From: Dokdonia sp. 4H-3-7-5
GTDB lineage: Bacteria > Bacteroidota > Bacteroidia > Flavobacteriales > Flavobacteriaceae
Assembly (NCBI RefSeq): GCF_000212355.1
Contig: NC_015496.1
Location: 930,001 to 994,000 of the forward strand
DNA length: 64,000 nt
Reading direction: 5' to 3'
Below are positions 25,724-34,251 of this stretch, in pieces (position 1 is the first letter of the stretch; each line of letters starts with the position of its first letter). The translations under genes were made by a program, and so were the position numbers. The notes under the pieces are model-generated. The model saw only the letters and a program-made list of their open reading frames with translations. It did no database searches and had not been told where the DNA came from.

Positions 25724-26530
25724 ATGCAACACAAAGGTAACATTGGACTTTTTGATAGTGGTATAGGCGGCACTTCCATCTGGAAAGAAGTAGTCACACA
25801 CCTACCGTATGAAAACACCATATACCTTGCCGATAGTAAGCATGCTCCTTACGGTGCAAAATCAAAAGAGGAAATAATTGCGCTATCTGTAAAAAACACA
25901 GAAAAGCTTATACAACTAGGCGCAAAAATTATTGTTGTTGCTTGCAATACCGCAACCACTAACGCCATTGACTACCTCAGGAAAAATTATGACATCCCAT
26001 TTATAGGTATTGAACCAGCTATCAAGCCTGCGGCACTCAATTCTAAAAATAAGACCATTGGTATTCTAGCGACCAAAGGAACGCTAAACAGCACTCTATT
26101 TCAAGATACTTCAGAAAAATGGACACAGGGAACTAAAGTTATAGAAGTTATAGGAGAAGGCCTCGTACCGCTTATTGAGAGGGGAGATCTTGAGAGTTCC
26201 GTTTTAAAAGAACTTCTTAAGTCATATGTAGCTCCTATGATTACCCAGAAAATCGATTATCTGGTTTTAGGATGCAGTCACTATCCATACCTCATCCCGC
26301 TTCTAACTGAGTTATTACCTGAAGAAGTTACTATCATAGATTCTGGACTAGCCGTTGCTCGCCAGACTAAGTCTGTTCTTACAGAAATAAAAGCCTTGGA
26401 AACTGCAACGACTGGAAATCATCAATTATTTACAAATGGGGATCCCAGTATTTTAAAAAAAGTATTAGTACGCTTTCGCGAAAGCGTAACACCTCCACTT
26501 GATATCACTATCAAGAAACTTGATTTTTAG
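25724..26530 (+). CDS. murI: Glutamate racemase
   Basis: 268 residues. The two catalytic cysteines are in place: Cys74 in VVACNTATTNA and Cys184 in LGCSHYPYL. The N-terminal FDSGIGG is at 10-16. The enzyme makes D-glutamate for peptidoglycan. A perfect palindrome copy is read in frame near the C-terminus as R-F-R-E-S (250-254), a stretch that is not part of the active site. The start is just after the terminator at 25683-25712, so the gene either has its own promoter inside the hairpin region or relies on read-through; an alternative start is not obvious. It converges on the LytTR regulator gene with nine bases between stops. Confidence 0.96.
   Translation: MQHKGNIGLFDSGIGGTSIWKEVVTHLPYENTIYLADSKHAPYGAKSKEEIIALSVKNTEKLIQLGAKIIVVACNTATTNAIDYLRKNYDIPFIGIEPAIKPAALNSKNKTIGILATKGTLNSTLFQDTSEKWTQGTKVIEVIGEGLVPLIERGDLESSVLKELLKSYVAPMITQKIDYLVLGCSHYPYLIPLLTELLPEEVTIIDSGLAVARQTKSVLTEIKALETATTGNHQLFTNGDPSILKKVLVRFRESVTPPLDITIKKLDF
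26470..26487. repeat. Dispersed palindrome, copy 8 (perfect 18 bp), inside murI
   Basis: ACGCTTTCGCGAAAGCGT, read as FRES near the C-terminus of glutamate racemase. Confidence 0.92.
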
Positions 26531-26539
26531 TCGGATTAA

Positions 26540-27274
26540 TTATTGAAAATACGTGAGTAAGTTTGCTTTTTGACTAGCAGAAACCATCACTTCTTTCCCG
26601 CTACTTAATACGACGCTTCCTCCTTTACCCTTTTTATAGGCGGTGATTTCATTTACGTTCACTAAATATGATTTATGAACACGTGCAAATCCAAAATCTG
26701 TAAGCGCATCTTGAAAAAACTTTAGTGTTTTACTTACCAATTTCTTCTCGTTATTTTTCAGGAAAATCTCTGTGTAGTTATCATCTGCTTTGCAATATAA
26801 AATATCTTGTGCAGATAGTACTTCAAAACCATCTTGTACTGGGATAGTAATTTTACCCTGCTTATCAATGGTATGTGCAGTGAGCACTTTATTATCTAAA
26901 GCATTCTCTTTTGTCTTGATCTCACTTACGTAATCTACCGCCTTAATGAGTTCATCTATTGAAACTGGCTTTAGTAAATAGTAAGATGCGTGCGTATTAA
27001 GCGCGTCCATCGCATACTGATTATATGCCGTTACAAAAACCGTCTCAAAACTACGGTCGCCTACTTGCTCCAGCAAATCAAAAGCATTTCCCTTAGGCAT
27101 CTCTACATCTAGAAATACCAAATCAAGTTCATGATTTCTTATGAGTATCAACGCTTCATCAACATTTGCTGCCTCACCTACAATATCAACTTTAGGGCAG
27201 TACTTAGTGAGATAGTTACGTAAGATCTCTCTACTAGTCTCTTCATCTTCTACTATAATGGTTTTGAGCTTCAT
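26540..27274 (-). CDS. LytTR-type response regulator
   Basis: A 244-residue response regulator. The receiver domain (about 1-125) has the acidic pocket Glu9/Asp10, the phospho-acceptor Asp56 in VFLDVEMP and the conserved Lys at about 103 in YYLLKPVSIDEL. A LytTR DNA-binding domain (about 145-244) follows, containing CKADDNYTEIFLKNNEK and FARVHKSYLVN. Such regulators bind promoter repeats when phosphorylated. It lies three bases downstream of the TPR sensor kinase gene, so both are translated from one mRNA and form a cognate pair. Targets are unknown. Confidence 0.93.
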   Translation of the reverse strand: MKLKTIIVEDEETSREILRNYLTKYCPKVDIVGEAANVDEALILIRNHELDLVFLDVEMPKGNAFDLLEQVGDRSFETVFVTAYNQYAMDALNTHASYYLLKPVSIDELIKAVDYVSEIKTKENALDNKVLTAHTIDKQGKITIPVQDGFEVLSAQDILYCKADDNYTEIFLKNNEKKLVSKTLKFFQDALTDFGFARVHKSYLVNVNEITAYKKGKGGSVVLSSGKEVMVSASQKANLLTYFQ

Positions 27275-27277
27275 GTA

Positions 27278-29476
27278 TTATACTTTTTTAAGCGTGAGCG
27301 TCACTTTTGTTCCTTCTCCTGAATCAAATACATCAGAGACAGTGACAGCGATACGATCACCGTACATCTCATTGAGAATGGCAATTCGCTTTTTAATATT
27401 TCCCATCCCCTTAGATTTTTGTTTCTTTTGGTTCTCAGTCTTTAATGCTTTACTACGTGTACGTCCTACTCCATCATCTGAGACGGTTATCATTGCCGTA
27501 TTTTCATCCTTTTGATCAAAACTAATGCGCAGCATACCTTTCTCTTCTTTGTAACGCATTCCATGCCACACAGCATTTTCTACATAGGGCTGCAATAACA
27601 TAGGCGGAATCATAAAAGAGCTTACATCTAGCGCTTCATCTACCTCTATCTCATAATCAAAACGATCTTTAAATCTAAAATGCTCTAGCATCGTGTACCT
27701 CTTGATAAGATCTATCTCGCTAGATAGCGGTATAAAATCTTCCTCACTATTCTCTAGCACGGCTCTCATGAGGGTAGAGAAATCTGAAAGATATTTATTT
27801 GCCGTACGCTCATCATTAGTAGCTATAAAACTATTAACCGAGTTCAACGCATTAAAAATAAAATGCGGATTCATTTGTGAACGCAAACTTTTAAGAGCAA
27901 GGAGGTTATTTGCATATTGCTGCTTCTTACTACTTCTATACATAGAAAATGCCGTAAGTAGCAATAATGCTGTAACAAGTATGAGAGATCCAATAATTAC
28001 TTTTTGCCTGGTATCTCTAGCCTCTACAAGTTCTTGTTCTTGGAAAGCAAGCTGATATCGATTTTCATTAAGCTGTCTGTCTTTTTCAAGACTAATAATT
28101 CTATTCTGCTTTTCGGTAATGTCCTTTGCAAAGCGTGTTGCTTGAGAGATTTCTTGCTCCTTGCGACTATAACTAAGGTCTACAATGTTTTTGTATGCTT
28201 CGTAAGCTTCCTTTGCTTTATCGATATCGCCCTTATCACGATATACTTCAGAGAGTCTGCGTCTTGCATTTTTCTCGACTACAATGTCTTCCTTATCACG
28301 TGCTTCTTCTATACTCTTCTCTAAAAAAGGAATAGACTCTTCATATTTATTTTGTGCTGCCAGGGCAAACCCTATCTTGTAGTTTTGCTTTTGGACAGTG
28401 ATCACATCATCATTAGCTATAGCATCTGGTGCCACAAGATTAATATCTTCTATAGCAGATTTACGCAGTTCAATCTCTGCATCATAAGATTTATTCCTAC
28501 TATAATAATCTGCTACTTTTGTCTTTGCTCTTACAGCAGACTCTGTTTTTTCGATATTAGATAACTCGGCAGCCTTAGAGTAATTTAAAGCAGCTGCTTG
28601 AGGCGCACCTTGTTGATCATAAGCATCTCCTATCTTTGTATTAAGCCTTGCTGCGTCTGATGGCTTTTGAAGTTGGGTGACTTTTTTCTCCACCTCTTCA
28701 TAATTTGTAATAGAAGTTACATAGTCTCCAGTTGCAACATAAGCATCACCTAGTCCTTCCTTTACAGTTATTTGTTGTGTTGCAGTAAGATTCATCTCTG
28801 CAAGCCTGGTGTATAATCTTATACATTCCTGATAGTTCTTATTATTGTAATATGCCTGAGCAAGCGCAATTTCTACTGCAACACTTGCCTCATTTTTAAT
28901 GCTCAACTTATAATTAGTCACCGCAAGATCGTACTGCTTCCAGTGACTATAAATATCTCCCAGTAATTTAAAACTTTTAGCTCGTTCACTTGTTGAAATG
29001 GTAGGGACAGAAAGTGCTTGTGCAACTTTATCAACCCCAGCAGCAGCATTTTTTTTATAAATCTGCCTTGCTTGATTAATGAGGGAGTTAAAAGTAATAG
29101 GTGGCGCTTGAAGATCTGAAACCTCCTCAAACTCCACTATTTTTTCTATAGGTCGCACCTCTAATTTTATGCGTTGTTGATCCTTTATCGTATAAAATAC
29201 CGTCTCAAAATCTTCACTACGTATTACAAGCTCATCACCTACTTTGGCGGCTATTCTAAATTCACCATCACTCCCTGAGGTGGTGTAGGCCCCACCAGTT
29301 ACCTCTACATTTGCCTTGGCAACAGGCTTCATATACTCAGTATCAAGTATACTTCCCTTCAATGTAAAAACTCTATTAGTGCTCCTACTAACCGCCTCAC
29401 GTTCTTGTTGTGCAAAAGCTGTATACGATCCTAATAAAAGAATAAGTATAAATAATATGTTATTTCTAGTTTTCAT
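27278..29476 (-). CDS. TPR-containing sensor histidine kinase of LytS/YehU type
   Basis: 732 residues from the ATG at 29476, chosen because it starts a good signal peptide (MKTRNNILFILILLLGSYTA) and because a -7 box lies just upstream. A short carboxypeptidase-regulatory-like segment (about 35-90) is followed by TPR repeats through most of the periplasmic part (about 130-440). Then come a coiled coil, one membrane helix (about 487-510) and the kinase. The H-box is NPHFIFNALN with His538, and the ATPase domain ends with SDDGVGRTR and GMGNIKKRI. It is the partner of the LytTR regulator. TPR domains suggest that it senses a protein or peptide. Confidence 0.88.
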   Translation of the reverse strand: MKTRNNILFILILLLGSYTAFAQQEREAVSRSTNRVFTLKGSILDTEYMKPVAKANVEVTGGAYTTSGSDGEFRIAAKVGDELVIRSEDFETVFYTIKDQQRIKLEVRPIEKIVEFEEVSDLQAPPITFNSLINQARQIYKKNAAAGVDKVAQALSVPTISTSERAKSFKLLGDIYSHWKQYDLAVTNYKLSIKNEASVAVEIALAQAYYNNKNYQECIRLYTRLAEMNLTATQQITVKEGLGDAYVATGDYVTSITNYEEVEKKVTQLQKPSDAARLNTKIGDAYDQQGAPQAAALNYSKAAELSNIEKTESAVRAKTKVADYYSRNKSYDAEIELRKSAIEDINLVAPDAIANDDVITVQKQNYKIGFALAAQNKYEESIPFLEKSIEEARDKEDIVVEKNARRRLSEVYRDKGDIDKAKEAYEAYKNIVDLSYSRKEQEISQATRFAKDITEKQNRIISLEKDRQLNENRYQLAFQEQELVEARDTRQKVIIGSLILVTALLLLTAFSMYRSSKKQQYANNLLALKSLRSQMNPHFIFNALNSVNSFIATNDERTANKYLSDFSTLMRAVLENSEEDFIPLSSEIDLIKRYTMLEHFRFKDRFDYEIEVDEALDVSSFMIPPMLLQPYVENAVWHGMRYKEEKGMLRISFDQKDENTAMITVSDDGVGRTRSKALKTENQKKQKSKGMGNIKKRIAILNEMYGDRIAVTVSDVFDSGEGTKVTLTLKKV

Positions 29477-29482
29477 TGTATT

Positions 29483-29490
29483 CAAACTTA
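29483..29490 (-). promoter_or_regulatory. Promoter -7 box for the LytTR two-component operon
   Basis: TAAGTTTG on the minus strand matches TAnnTTTG and ends only six bases before the ATG at 29476, so the mRNA would be nearly leaderless. No good -33 element. Confidence 0.45.
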
Positions 29491-29684
29491 CTCTAAAAAA
29501 ATAGCATCTTAAAATCATAAAAGAAGCAAACACGCCTATTTTCATGCTTTTACGTACAAAAACGTTCCTTTTACTAATCATCTAAGGTCGTTTACTCATT
29601 CATACGTCCTATTCCCTCATTCTACCTAAAATTTGACTTTTCATAATGATAATTTTAAACTCTATTCATCATAAAAATCAGCAA

Positions 29685-30854
29685 ATGAAAACTCTTTTTA
29701 TCCTAGCAATTACACTAGCTATGCACAATGGACTACTCGCAACAAACTTACATGGGGTTGAGTACGCTTTCGCGAAAGCGGAAAAAAATCATATCCCATC
29801 TTTTACAAAAGATCCCGTTCAAAATACCATTAAAGTAGCTCTACTTTTAGATACTTCTAATAGTATGGATGGTCTTATAGATCAAGCACGAGCACAATTG
29901 TGGGAGCTAGTCAACGATCTAGCAGAAGCTAAGTGCGGAAATGAAAGCCGTCCAGACCTTAAAATTGCACTTTATGAATATGGAAATGACAGGCTTAATG
30001 CTAGAGAAGGATATATACGTATGGTAAATTCCTTCAGTACAGATCTTGATGAAATTTCTAAAAACCTCTTTTCTCTCACAACAAATGGAGGTAACGAGTA
30101 CTGCGGTAATGTGATTGAAAATTCGCTTAACCAACTAGAGTGGGGTAAAAATAAAAATGACCTCAACCTTATTTTTATAGCAGGTAATGAGCCTTTTGAT
30201 CAAGGCCCAGTGCGTTACCAAGATGCTGCCAGCAATGCCTGCGGAAAGGATGTCACTATAAACACAATTTTTTGTGGTGATTATAATGAAGGGCTCAACA
30301 CAAATTGGAAAGATGGCGCATCACTTACTCAAGGAGATTACATAGCAATAAATAGTGATCGCGCTACTGTACACGTACCATCACCATATGACGATAAGAT
30401 CTTACAAAAGAATGAAGAGCTTAACAAAACCTATGTAGGATATGGAAATCTCGCCTCATCTAAGCTTGCTCTGCAAAGTAGTCAAGACAGCAATGCACAA
30501 TCTTATGGTAATGCAAATGCTGTAAAAAGAGCAGTAAGTAAAAGCTCTAGACTATATAAAAATACCAGCTGGGACCTTGTAGATGCGATGGAAGAAAATG
30601 AAGCTGTGGTAGTAGAACTTAAAGAAACTAGCCTACCTAAAGAACTCAAAGGAAAAACCGAAAAAGAAATAAGAAAGTATGTCTATGAGAAAAAGAAACA
30701 GCGAACAAGAATACAAGGGGAAATTGCCAAGCTCAACATTAAACGTAAAGAATTTCTTGAATCTAAAACCAATACTAAAGATAATGAATTGCGCAATGCA
30801 CTAGTAGACGCTATAAAAAAGCAAGGTCATGCAAAAAACTATAGCTGGGAATAA
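29685..30854 (+). CDS. Secreted VWA-domain protein
   Basis: About 389 residues from the ATG at 29685, which begins a signal peptide (MKTLFILAITLAMHNGLLAT). Right after the signal peptide a palindrome copy encodes EYAFAKAEKN. The VWA domain (about 50-230) opens with the metal-binding MIDAS motif LLLDTSNSMDG and continues with GGNEYCGNVIENS and LIFIAGNEPFDQG. Cys residues at about 85, 146 and 182 could form disulfides in the periplasm. The C-terminal quarter is a charged coiled coil (KKKQRTRIQGEIAKLNIKRK). VWA domains mediate binding to proteins; the partner is unknown. It lies divergent from the TPR kinase operon and may be coregulated with it. Confidence 0.8.
   Translation: MKTLFILAITLAMHNGLLATNLHGVEYAFAKAEKNHIPSFTKDPVQNTIKVALLLDTSNSMDGLIDQARAQLWELVNDLAEAKCGNESRPDLKIALYEYGNDRLNAREGYIRMVNSFSTDLDEISKNLFSLTTNGGNEYCGNVIENSLNQLEWGKNKNDLNLIFIAGNEPFDQGPVRYQDAASNACGKDVTINTIFCGDYNEGLNTNWKDGASLTQGDYIAINSDRATVHVPSPYDDKILQKNEELNKTYVGYGNLASSKLALQSSQDSNAQSYGNANAVKRAVSKSSRLYKNTSWDLVDAMEENEAVVVELKETSLPKELKGKTEKEIRKYVYEKKKQRTRIQGEIAKLNIKRKEFLESKTNTKDNELRNALVDAIKKQGHAKNYSWE
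29764..29781. repeat. Dispersed palindrome, copy 9, inside the VWA gene
   Basis: ACGCTTTCGCGAAAGCGG, read in frame as AFAKA at the junction between the signal peptide and the mature protein. Confidence 0.9.
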
Positions 30855-30875
30855 TCAACACAAAACACTCATTAT

Positions 30876-30911
30876 AAACACTTTGCATGACACAGCATCT
30901 GCAAGGTGTTT
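30876..30911. other. Hairpin between the VWA and OmpA genes
   Basis: AAACACTTTGCA (30876-30887) pairs with TGCAAGGTGTTT (30900-30911) with one G-U pair. There is no T tract, so it may be a weak terminator or an mRNA-stabilising stem. Confidence 0.4.
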
Positions 30912-30988
30912 GACTTTGTGATATTCTTAACGTCTACATAAAAACCTCTCACCGTATAACTAAGAAGTAAACACTAAACTAAACACTT

Positions 30989-31870
30989 ATGATTATTTCA
31001 AGAGTTACAAAGAATACCCTACTTATTGCAATGACCGCTGGAGCACTTACCTCTTGCGTTTCTAAAAAGAAATACACTCAACTTCAATCTGAGTATGACA
31101 CTACAAAAGTTACTTTGACTAAAACTAAAGTAGAAAAAGAGGAAATAGAAGCAAAATATGCAGCTATAGAGCAACGTGTAGATGATTACAATACTAAAAT
31201 CAATTCTCTACGTGACACTAACGTAGATTTGCAAGCTTCTAACGATGCTAAATTTGAAATTACTACGAATGGTACTGTAATGTCAGAAAACACAAAGCAG
31301 AAGTTAAGAGCAGCACTCGCAAATGTAGATCCTAGTGAACTAGCACAAGCACAAACTCTAGAGGACTCTATGAATCTTGCAGTTTCTCATAAACTTAAAC
31401 GTAACCTTAATAAAGATATTTACGGCGCCAATGCACTTGATGATATTAACATTGACATAGATGATACTGTAGTACAGATTTCTATTTCAGATAAAATGCT
31501 ATTCCGCTCTGGGAGTTATAGAGTAAGCAAGGAAGCAGATGCTCTTTTGAGACGTATTGCTGCCGTTGTAAATTCCGAACCAGCTGTAGAAGTAATGGTA
31601 GAAGGTCACACAGATAGCCGTACTGTAAAGAAAGGTTCATACCTCAAAGACAACTGGGATTTAAGTGTACAGCGCGCTACAGCAATCGTACGTGAGCTGC
31701 AAACTAAGCACAATGTAGATCCATCAAAACTAATTGCTTCTGGACGTAGTAGCTATGTTCCTTTAGTAGAAAATGATAGTAAAGAGAATATGTCAAGAAA
31801 TAGAAGAACGAGAATTTTAATTCTTCCTAACCTTGATAAATTTCTAGCACTAATGGCTTCAAATGAATAA
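30989..31870 (+). CDS. OmpA-family peptidoglycan-binding lipoprotein
   Basis: A 293-residue protein with a lipobox ending LTSC (Cys23), then a coiled coil (about 30-80), a linker, and an OmpA C-terminal domain (about 165-280). That domain contains VMVEGHTDSRTV, the Asp and Arg contacts in NWDLSVQRATAIVREL, and RNRRTRILI. The OmpA domain binds diaminopimelate in the cell wall, so the protein probably tethers outer membrane and peptidoglycan. It ends at a bidirectional terminator shared with the convergent PorP/SprF-type gene. OmpA-like and PorP/SprF-like proteins are often neighbours in Bacteroidota and may act together. Confidence 0.9.
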   Translation: MIISRVTKNTLLIAMTAGALTSCVSKKKYTQLQSEYDTTKVTLTKTKVEKEEIEAKYAAIEQRVDDYNTKINSLRDTNVDLQASNDAKFEITTNGTVMSENTKQKLRAALANVDPSELAQAQTLEDSMNLAVSHKLKRNLNKDIYGANALDDINIDIDDTVVQISISDKMLFRSGSYRVSKEADALLRRIAAVVNSEPAVEVMVEGHTDSRTVKKGSYLKDNWDLSVQRATAIVRELQTKHNVDPSKLIASGRSSYVPLVENDSKENMSRNRRTRILILPNLDKFLALMASNE

Positions 31871-31900
31871 GAGCTATATTCCTTTACAGTTAGCAAACTA

Positions 31901-31935
31901 AAAAATCCCCCGCCATAACTGGCGAGGGATTTTTT
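31901..31935. terminator. Bidirectional terminator
   Basis: AAAAATCCC...CGCC pairs with GGCG...GGGATTTTT around a six-base loop, with one mismatch, between the convergent OmpA and PorP/SprF genes. Confidence 0.8.
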
Positions 31936-31965
31936 ACATTTTAAACTAGATTATTTAACCGAATG

Positions 31966-32967
31966 CTAGTTGATAGCTGGACAGTTACAATCATAAGGCT
32001 CTTTATTTTTACCAAGGTTGATACCAAGTGTGATCTGATGAAAACCACCATTAGTAAGCACTACTGAGTTACTTTGATATGAATATGTATAGCCTAACAT
32101 AAAACGATCATACATACCTCCTACAAAAGGTGTTACATATTGAAGTTTTTGAGTATCTACAGATTCACCATTAGTAGTAAATTCTGCTCCGTCAAAACTT
32201 CTTCTATAAGAAAGTCCTCCCCATAATCTACCCCAGTCTGTTTTATAATATGCCTTACCGTTTACATCTAAAGTAGCTTCTCCTGTACTATCTGTTGCCT
32301 GAAACATCACTGATGGTTCAAAACTCCATTCAGAATAATTAGGAGAAATCGTATATGCCATAGATAGTAGATAACGACGTTGGTTATTTGGCTCAAAATC
32401 CTCACTAAAGATATCACGCTTCACAGGGATTGCATTCTTAACGGTAAAGTGCGTTGAGAAATTTAAAAAATTGTAAGACATTCCAAAGTCTATATTCAAG
32501 TAAGAATCACTCTGCTCTATACCAGCTATAATAGGATCAAAATCTGTAAGATCAAAGCTAGTTTCATCAAGCTTACCTTGAATAATTCCTGCACTTATCC
32601 CAAAAGAAAGCTGATTTAAATCTACATAGTTACGTCCTAACATTAAGTGATATGCAAACGTAGCATTCACCCCTTGTTGAGAAAAATAGCCATTACTATC
32701 ATTAAATAGAACACCGCCTACCCCTATATTATCTCCTACTCGACCATTTAAACTTACTGTTTGAAGTGCTGGAGCGTCATCTACACCTGCCCATTGTGAT
32801 CTAGCGGTCCCTCTTAACTTAGTAGTTTGAGAAGCTCCAGCCATTGATGGATGAAGTAAATATAAATTATCTTGTAAATAATCAAGATATACTGGAATAC
32901 CTTCTTGCGCCATCGCAAACTGTGCAAAAAACAATGCTATTAGAAAGTAGGATTTCTTTAAACTCAT
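31966..32967 (-). CDS. PorP/SprF-family type IX secretion system membrane protein
   Basis: A 333-residue beta-barrel protein with a signal peptide (1-20, AMAQE) and the family's opening motif, PVYLDYLQDNLYLLHPSMAGAS. It continues with the typical strands GVGGVLFNDSNGYFSQQGV and FSTHFTVKNAIP. PorP/SprF proteins are outer-membrane partners of secreted or surface proteins of the type IX system, as in SprF for SprB. No large adhesin gene is next to it, so its partner is elsewhere. The C-terminus has CNCP, an unusual Cys pair. A TATATTTG box lies at 33075-33082, giving a 5' leader of about 100 bases. Confidence 0.88.
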   Translation of the reverse strand: MSLKKSYFLIALFFAQFAMAQEGIPVYLDYLQDNLYLLHPSMAGASQTTKLRGTARSQWAGVDDAPALQTVSLNGRVGDNIGVGGVLFNDSNGYFSQQGVNATFAYHLMLGRNYVDLNQLSFGISAGIIQGKLDETSFDLTDFDPIIAGIEQSDSYLNIDFGMSYNFLNFSTHFTVKNAIPVKRDIFSEDFEPNNQRRYLLSMAYTISPNYSEWSFEPSVMFQATDSTGEATLDVNGKAYYKTDWGRLWGGLSYRRSFDGAEFTTNGESVDTQKLQYVTPFVGGMYDRFMLGYTYSYQSNSVVLTNGGFHQITLGINLGKNKEPYDCNCPAIN

Positions 32968-33074
32968 GGACTTTTCTTTTTCTATACGGCTACAAATCGA
33001 AGGAATAATGCCTCGTACGACTGTATACTTTTAACTTGAGTAAAATCTATAAAAGACAATACTTCCATAGCTCT

Positions 33075-33082
33075 CAAATATA
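33075..33082 (-). promoter_or_regulatory. Promoter -7 box for the PorP/SprF gene
   Basis: TATATTTG on the minus strand, 107 bases before the start. The rest of the 305-base gap (32968-33272) holds the leader and the promoter of the Nfu gene; I see no other gene in it. Confidence 0.45.
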
Positions 33083-33250
33083 GGACTTTTTACAATACCT
33101 CACGCCATATAACTCCCCAACTACGACACACATACCCTCAAAAATGGCTATTATTTATTAGTGAATGAACTATATCATGAAGTACACAAAGCATAAATAT
33201 TCATAAAGCCATTACCTATACTTTATATACCAAGTACGCTCCATCTTCCA

Positions 33251-33258
33251 TACCTTTG
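33251..33258 (+). promoter_or_regulatory. Promoter -7 box for the Nfu gene
   Basis: TACCTTTG matches TAnnTTTG and ends 14 bases before the ATG at 33273. No TTG within the usual spacing upstream. Confidence 0.55.
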
Positions 33259-33272
33259 TAAAAAAATTATCA

Positions 33273-34175
33273 ATGTCAACATATAGTATATCTGTAGAAG
33301 GAACTTCTAACCCTGCTATTAAAAAATTTCAGGCAGATCAGTTTCTAGTTAATCATAACAGCTACGAATTTAAAAATATAGATGAAGCTGCAAATTCGCC
33401 GCTTGCTCAACAGTTATTTTATCTTCCATTTGTAAAGACAGTATATATCACTCAAAACTTTGTTGCTATAGAAAAGTACAACATTGTAGAGTGGATAGAT
33501 GTACAACAAGAAGTTGCAAATCAAATAGAAGACTATCTTAATGACAATGGACTTGTTATCATAGAAGATGTTGCTGCAAAGAAAATACCGGTAACAGTTT
33601 ATGCAGAGTCTACACCTAACCCATCAACGCTTAAATTTGTTGCAAATAAAAAGCTTGTAACTACAGCTTTTGAGTTTAAAAGTATAGATGACACTGCAAA
33701 TGCTCCTATGGCAAAGGCTTTGTTCCACCTTCCTTATGTAAAGGAGGTTTTCTTTGATGAAAACTATATTTCTGTTCAAAAATATGATGTTGCAGAGTGG
33801 GATGAAGTTGTTACTGAAACTAGAGAGTTTATACGTGATTACATTCAGGATGGTAAAGAAATTGTAACAGCAGCTCAACTTAAAACACCACAGCAAGCAG
33901 AAGCAATAGCCGAAGAAAAGTTTGAGACTTTAGACGATATTTCTAAGGAAATAGTAAATATTATTGAAGAGTATGTAAAACCAGCAGTTGCAAGTGATGG
34001 TGGTAATATTATGTTCAAAAACTATGATCCAAAAACACAGAACGTCTCTGTGATACTTCAAGGAGCTTGTAGTGGATGTCCTTCTAGTACATTCACACTT
34101 AAAAATGGTATAGAAAACATGCTTAAGCAAATGTTACCTGGAAAAATAAATATGGTAGAAGCTATAAACGGCTAA
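33273..34175 (+). CDS. Nfu-type Fe-S cluster scaffold with duplicated N-terminal domain
   Basis: A 300-residue protein of three parts. The first 90 residues and residues about 108-195 are two copies of the Nfu N-terminal domain (SVEGTSNPAIKKFQADQFLV against YAESTPNPSTLKFVANKKLV; NIVEWIDVQQEV against DVAEWDEVVTET). The C-terminal NifU domain (about 220-300) holds the cluster ligands Cys266 and Cys269 in GACSGCPSS. Nfu proteins carry and deliver [4Fe-4S] clusters to enzymes. Most Nfu proteins have a single N-domain, so the duplication is notable, although it may be a flavobacterial norm. A strong terminator follows at 34198-34234. Confidence 0.92.
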   Translation: MSTYSISVEGTSNPAIKKFQADQFLVNHNSYEFKNIDEAANSPLAQQLFYLPFVKTVYITQNFVAIEKYNIVEWIDVQQEVANQIEDYLNDNGLVIIEDVAAKKIPVTVYAESTPNPSTLKFVANKKLVTTAFEFKSIDDTANAPMAKALFHLPYVKEVFFDENYISVQKYDVAEWDEVVTETREFIRDYIQDGKEIVTAAQLKTPQQAEAIAEEKFETLDDISKEIVNIIEEYVKPAVASDGGNIMFKNYDPKTQNVSVILQGACSGCPSSTFTLKNGIENMLKQMLPGKINMVEAING

Positions 34176-34197
34176 CCGTCTTCCATTATATTAAATA

Positions 34198-34234
34198 AAA
34201 ATGCCCTTTACAACATTAATGTAAAGGGCATTTT
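34198..34234. terminator. Bidirectional terminator
   Basis: A perfect 14-bp stem (AAAATGCCCTTTAC with GTAAAGGGCATTTT) between the convergent Nfu and acyl-CoA dehydrogenase genes. Confidence 0.85.
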
Positions 34235-34251
34235 ATTTGTGATCTGAACCA

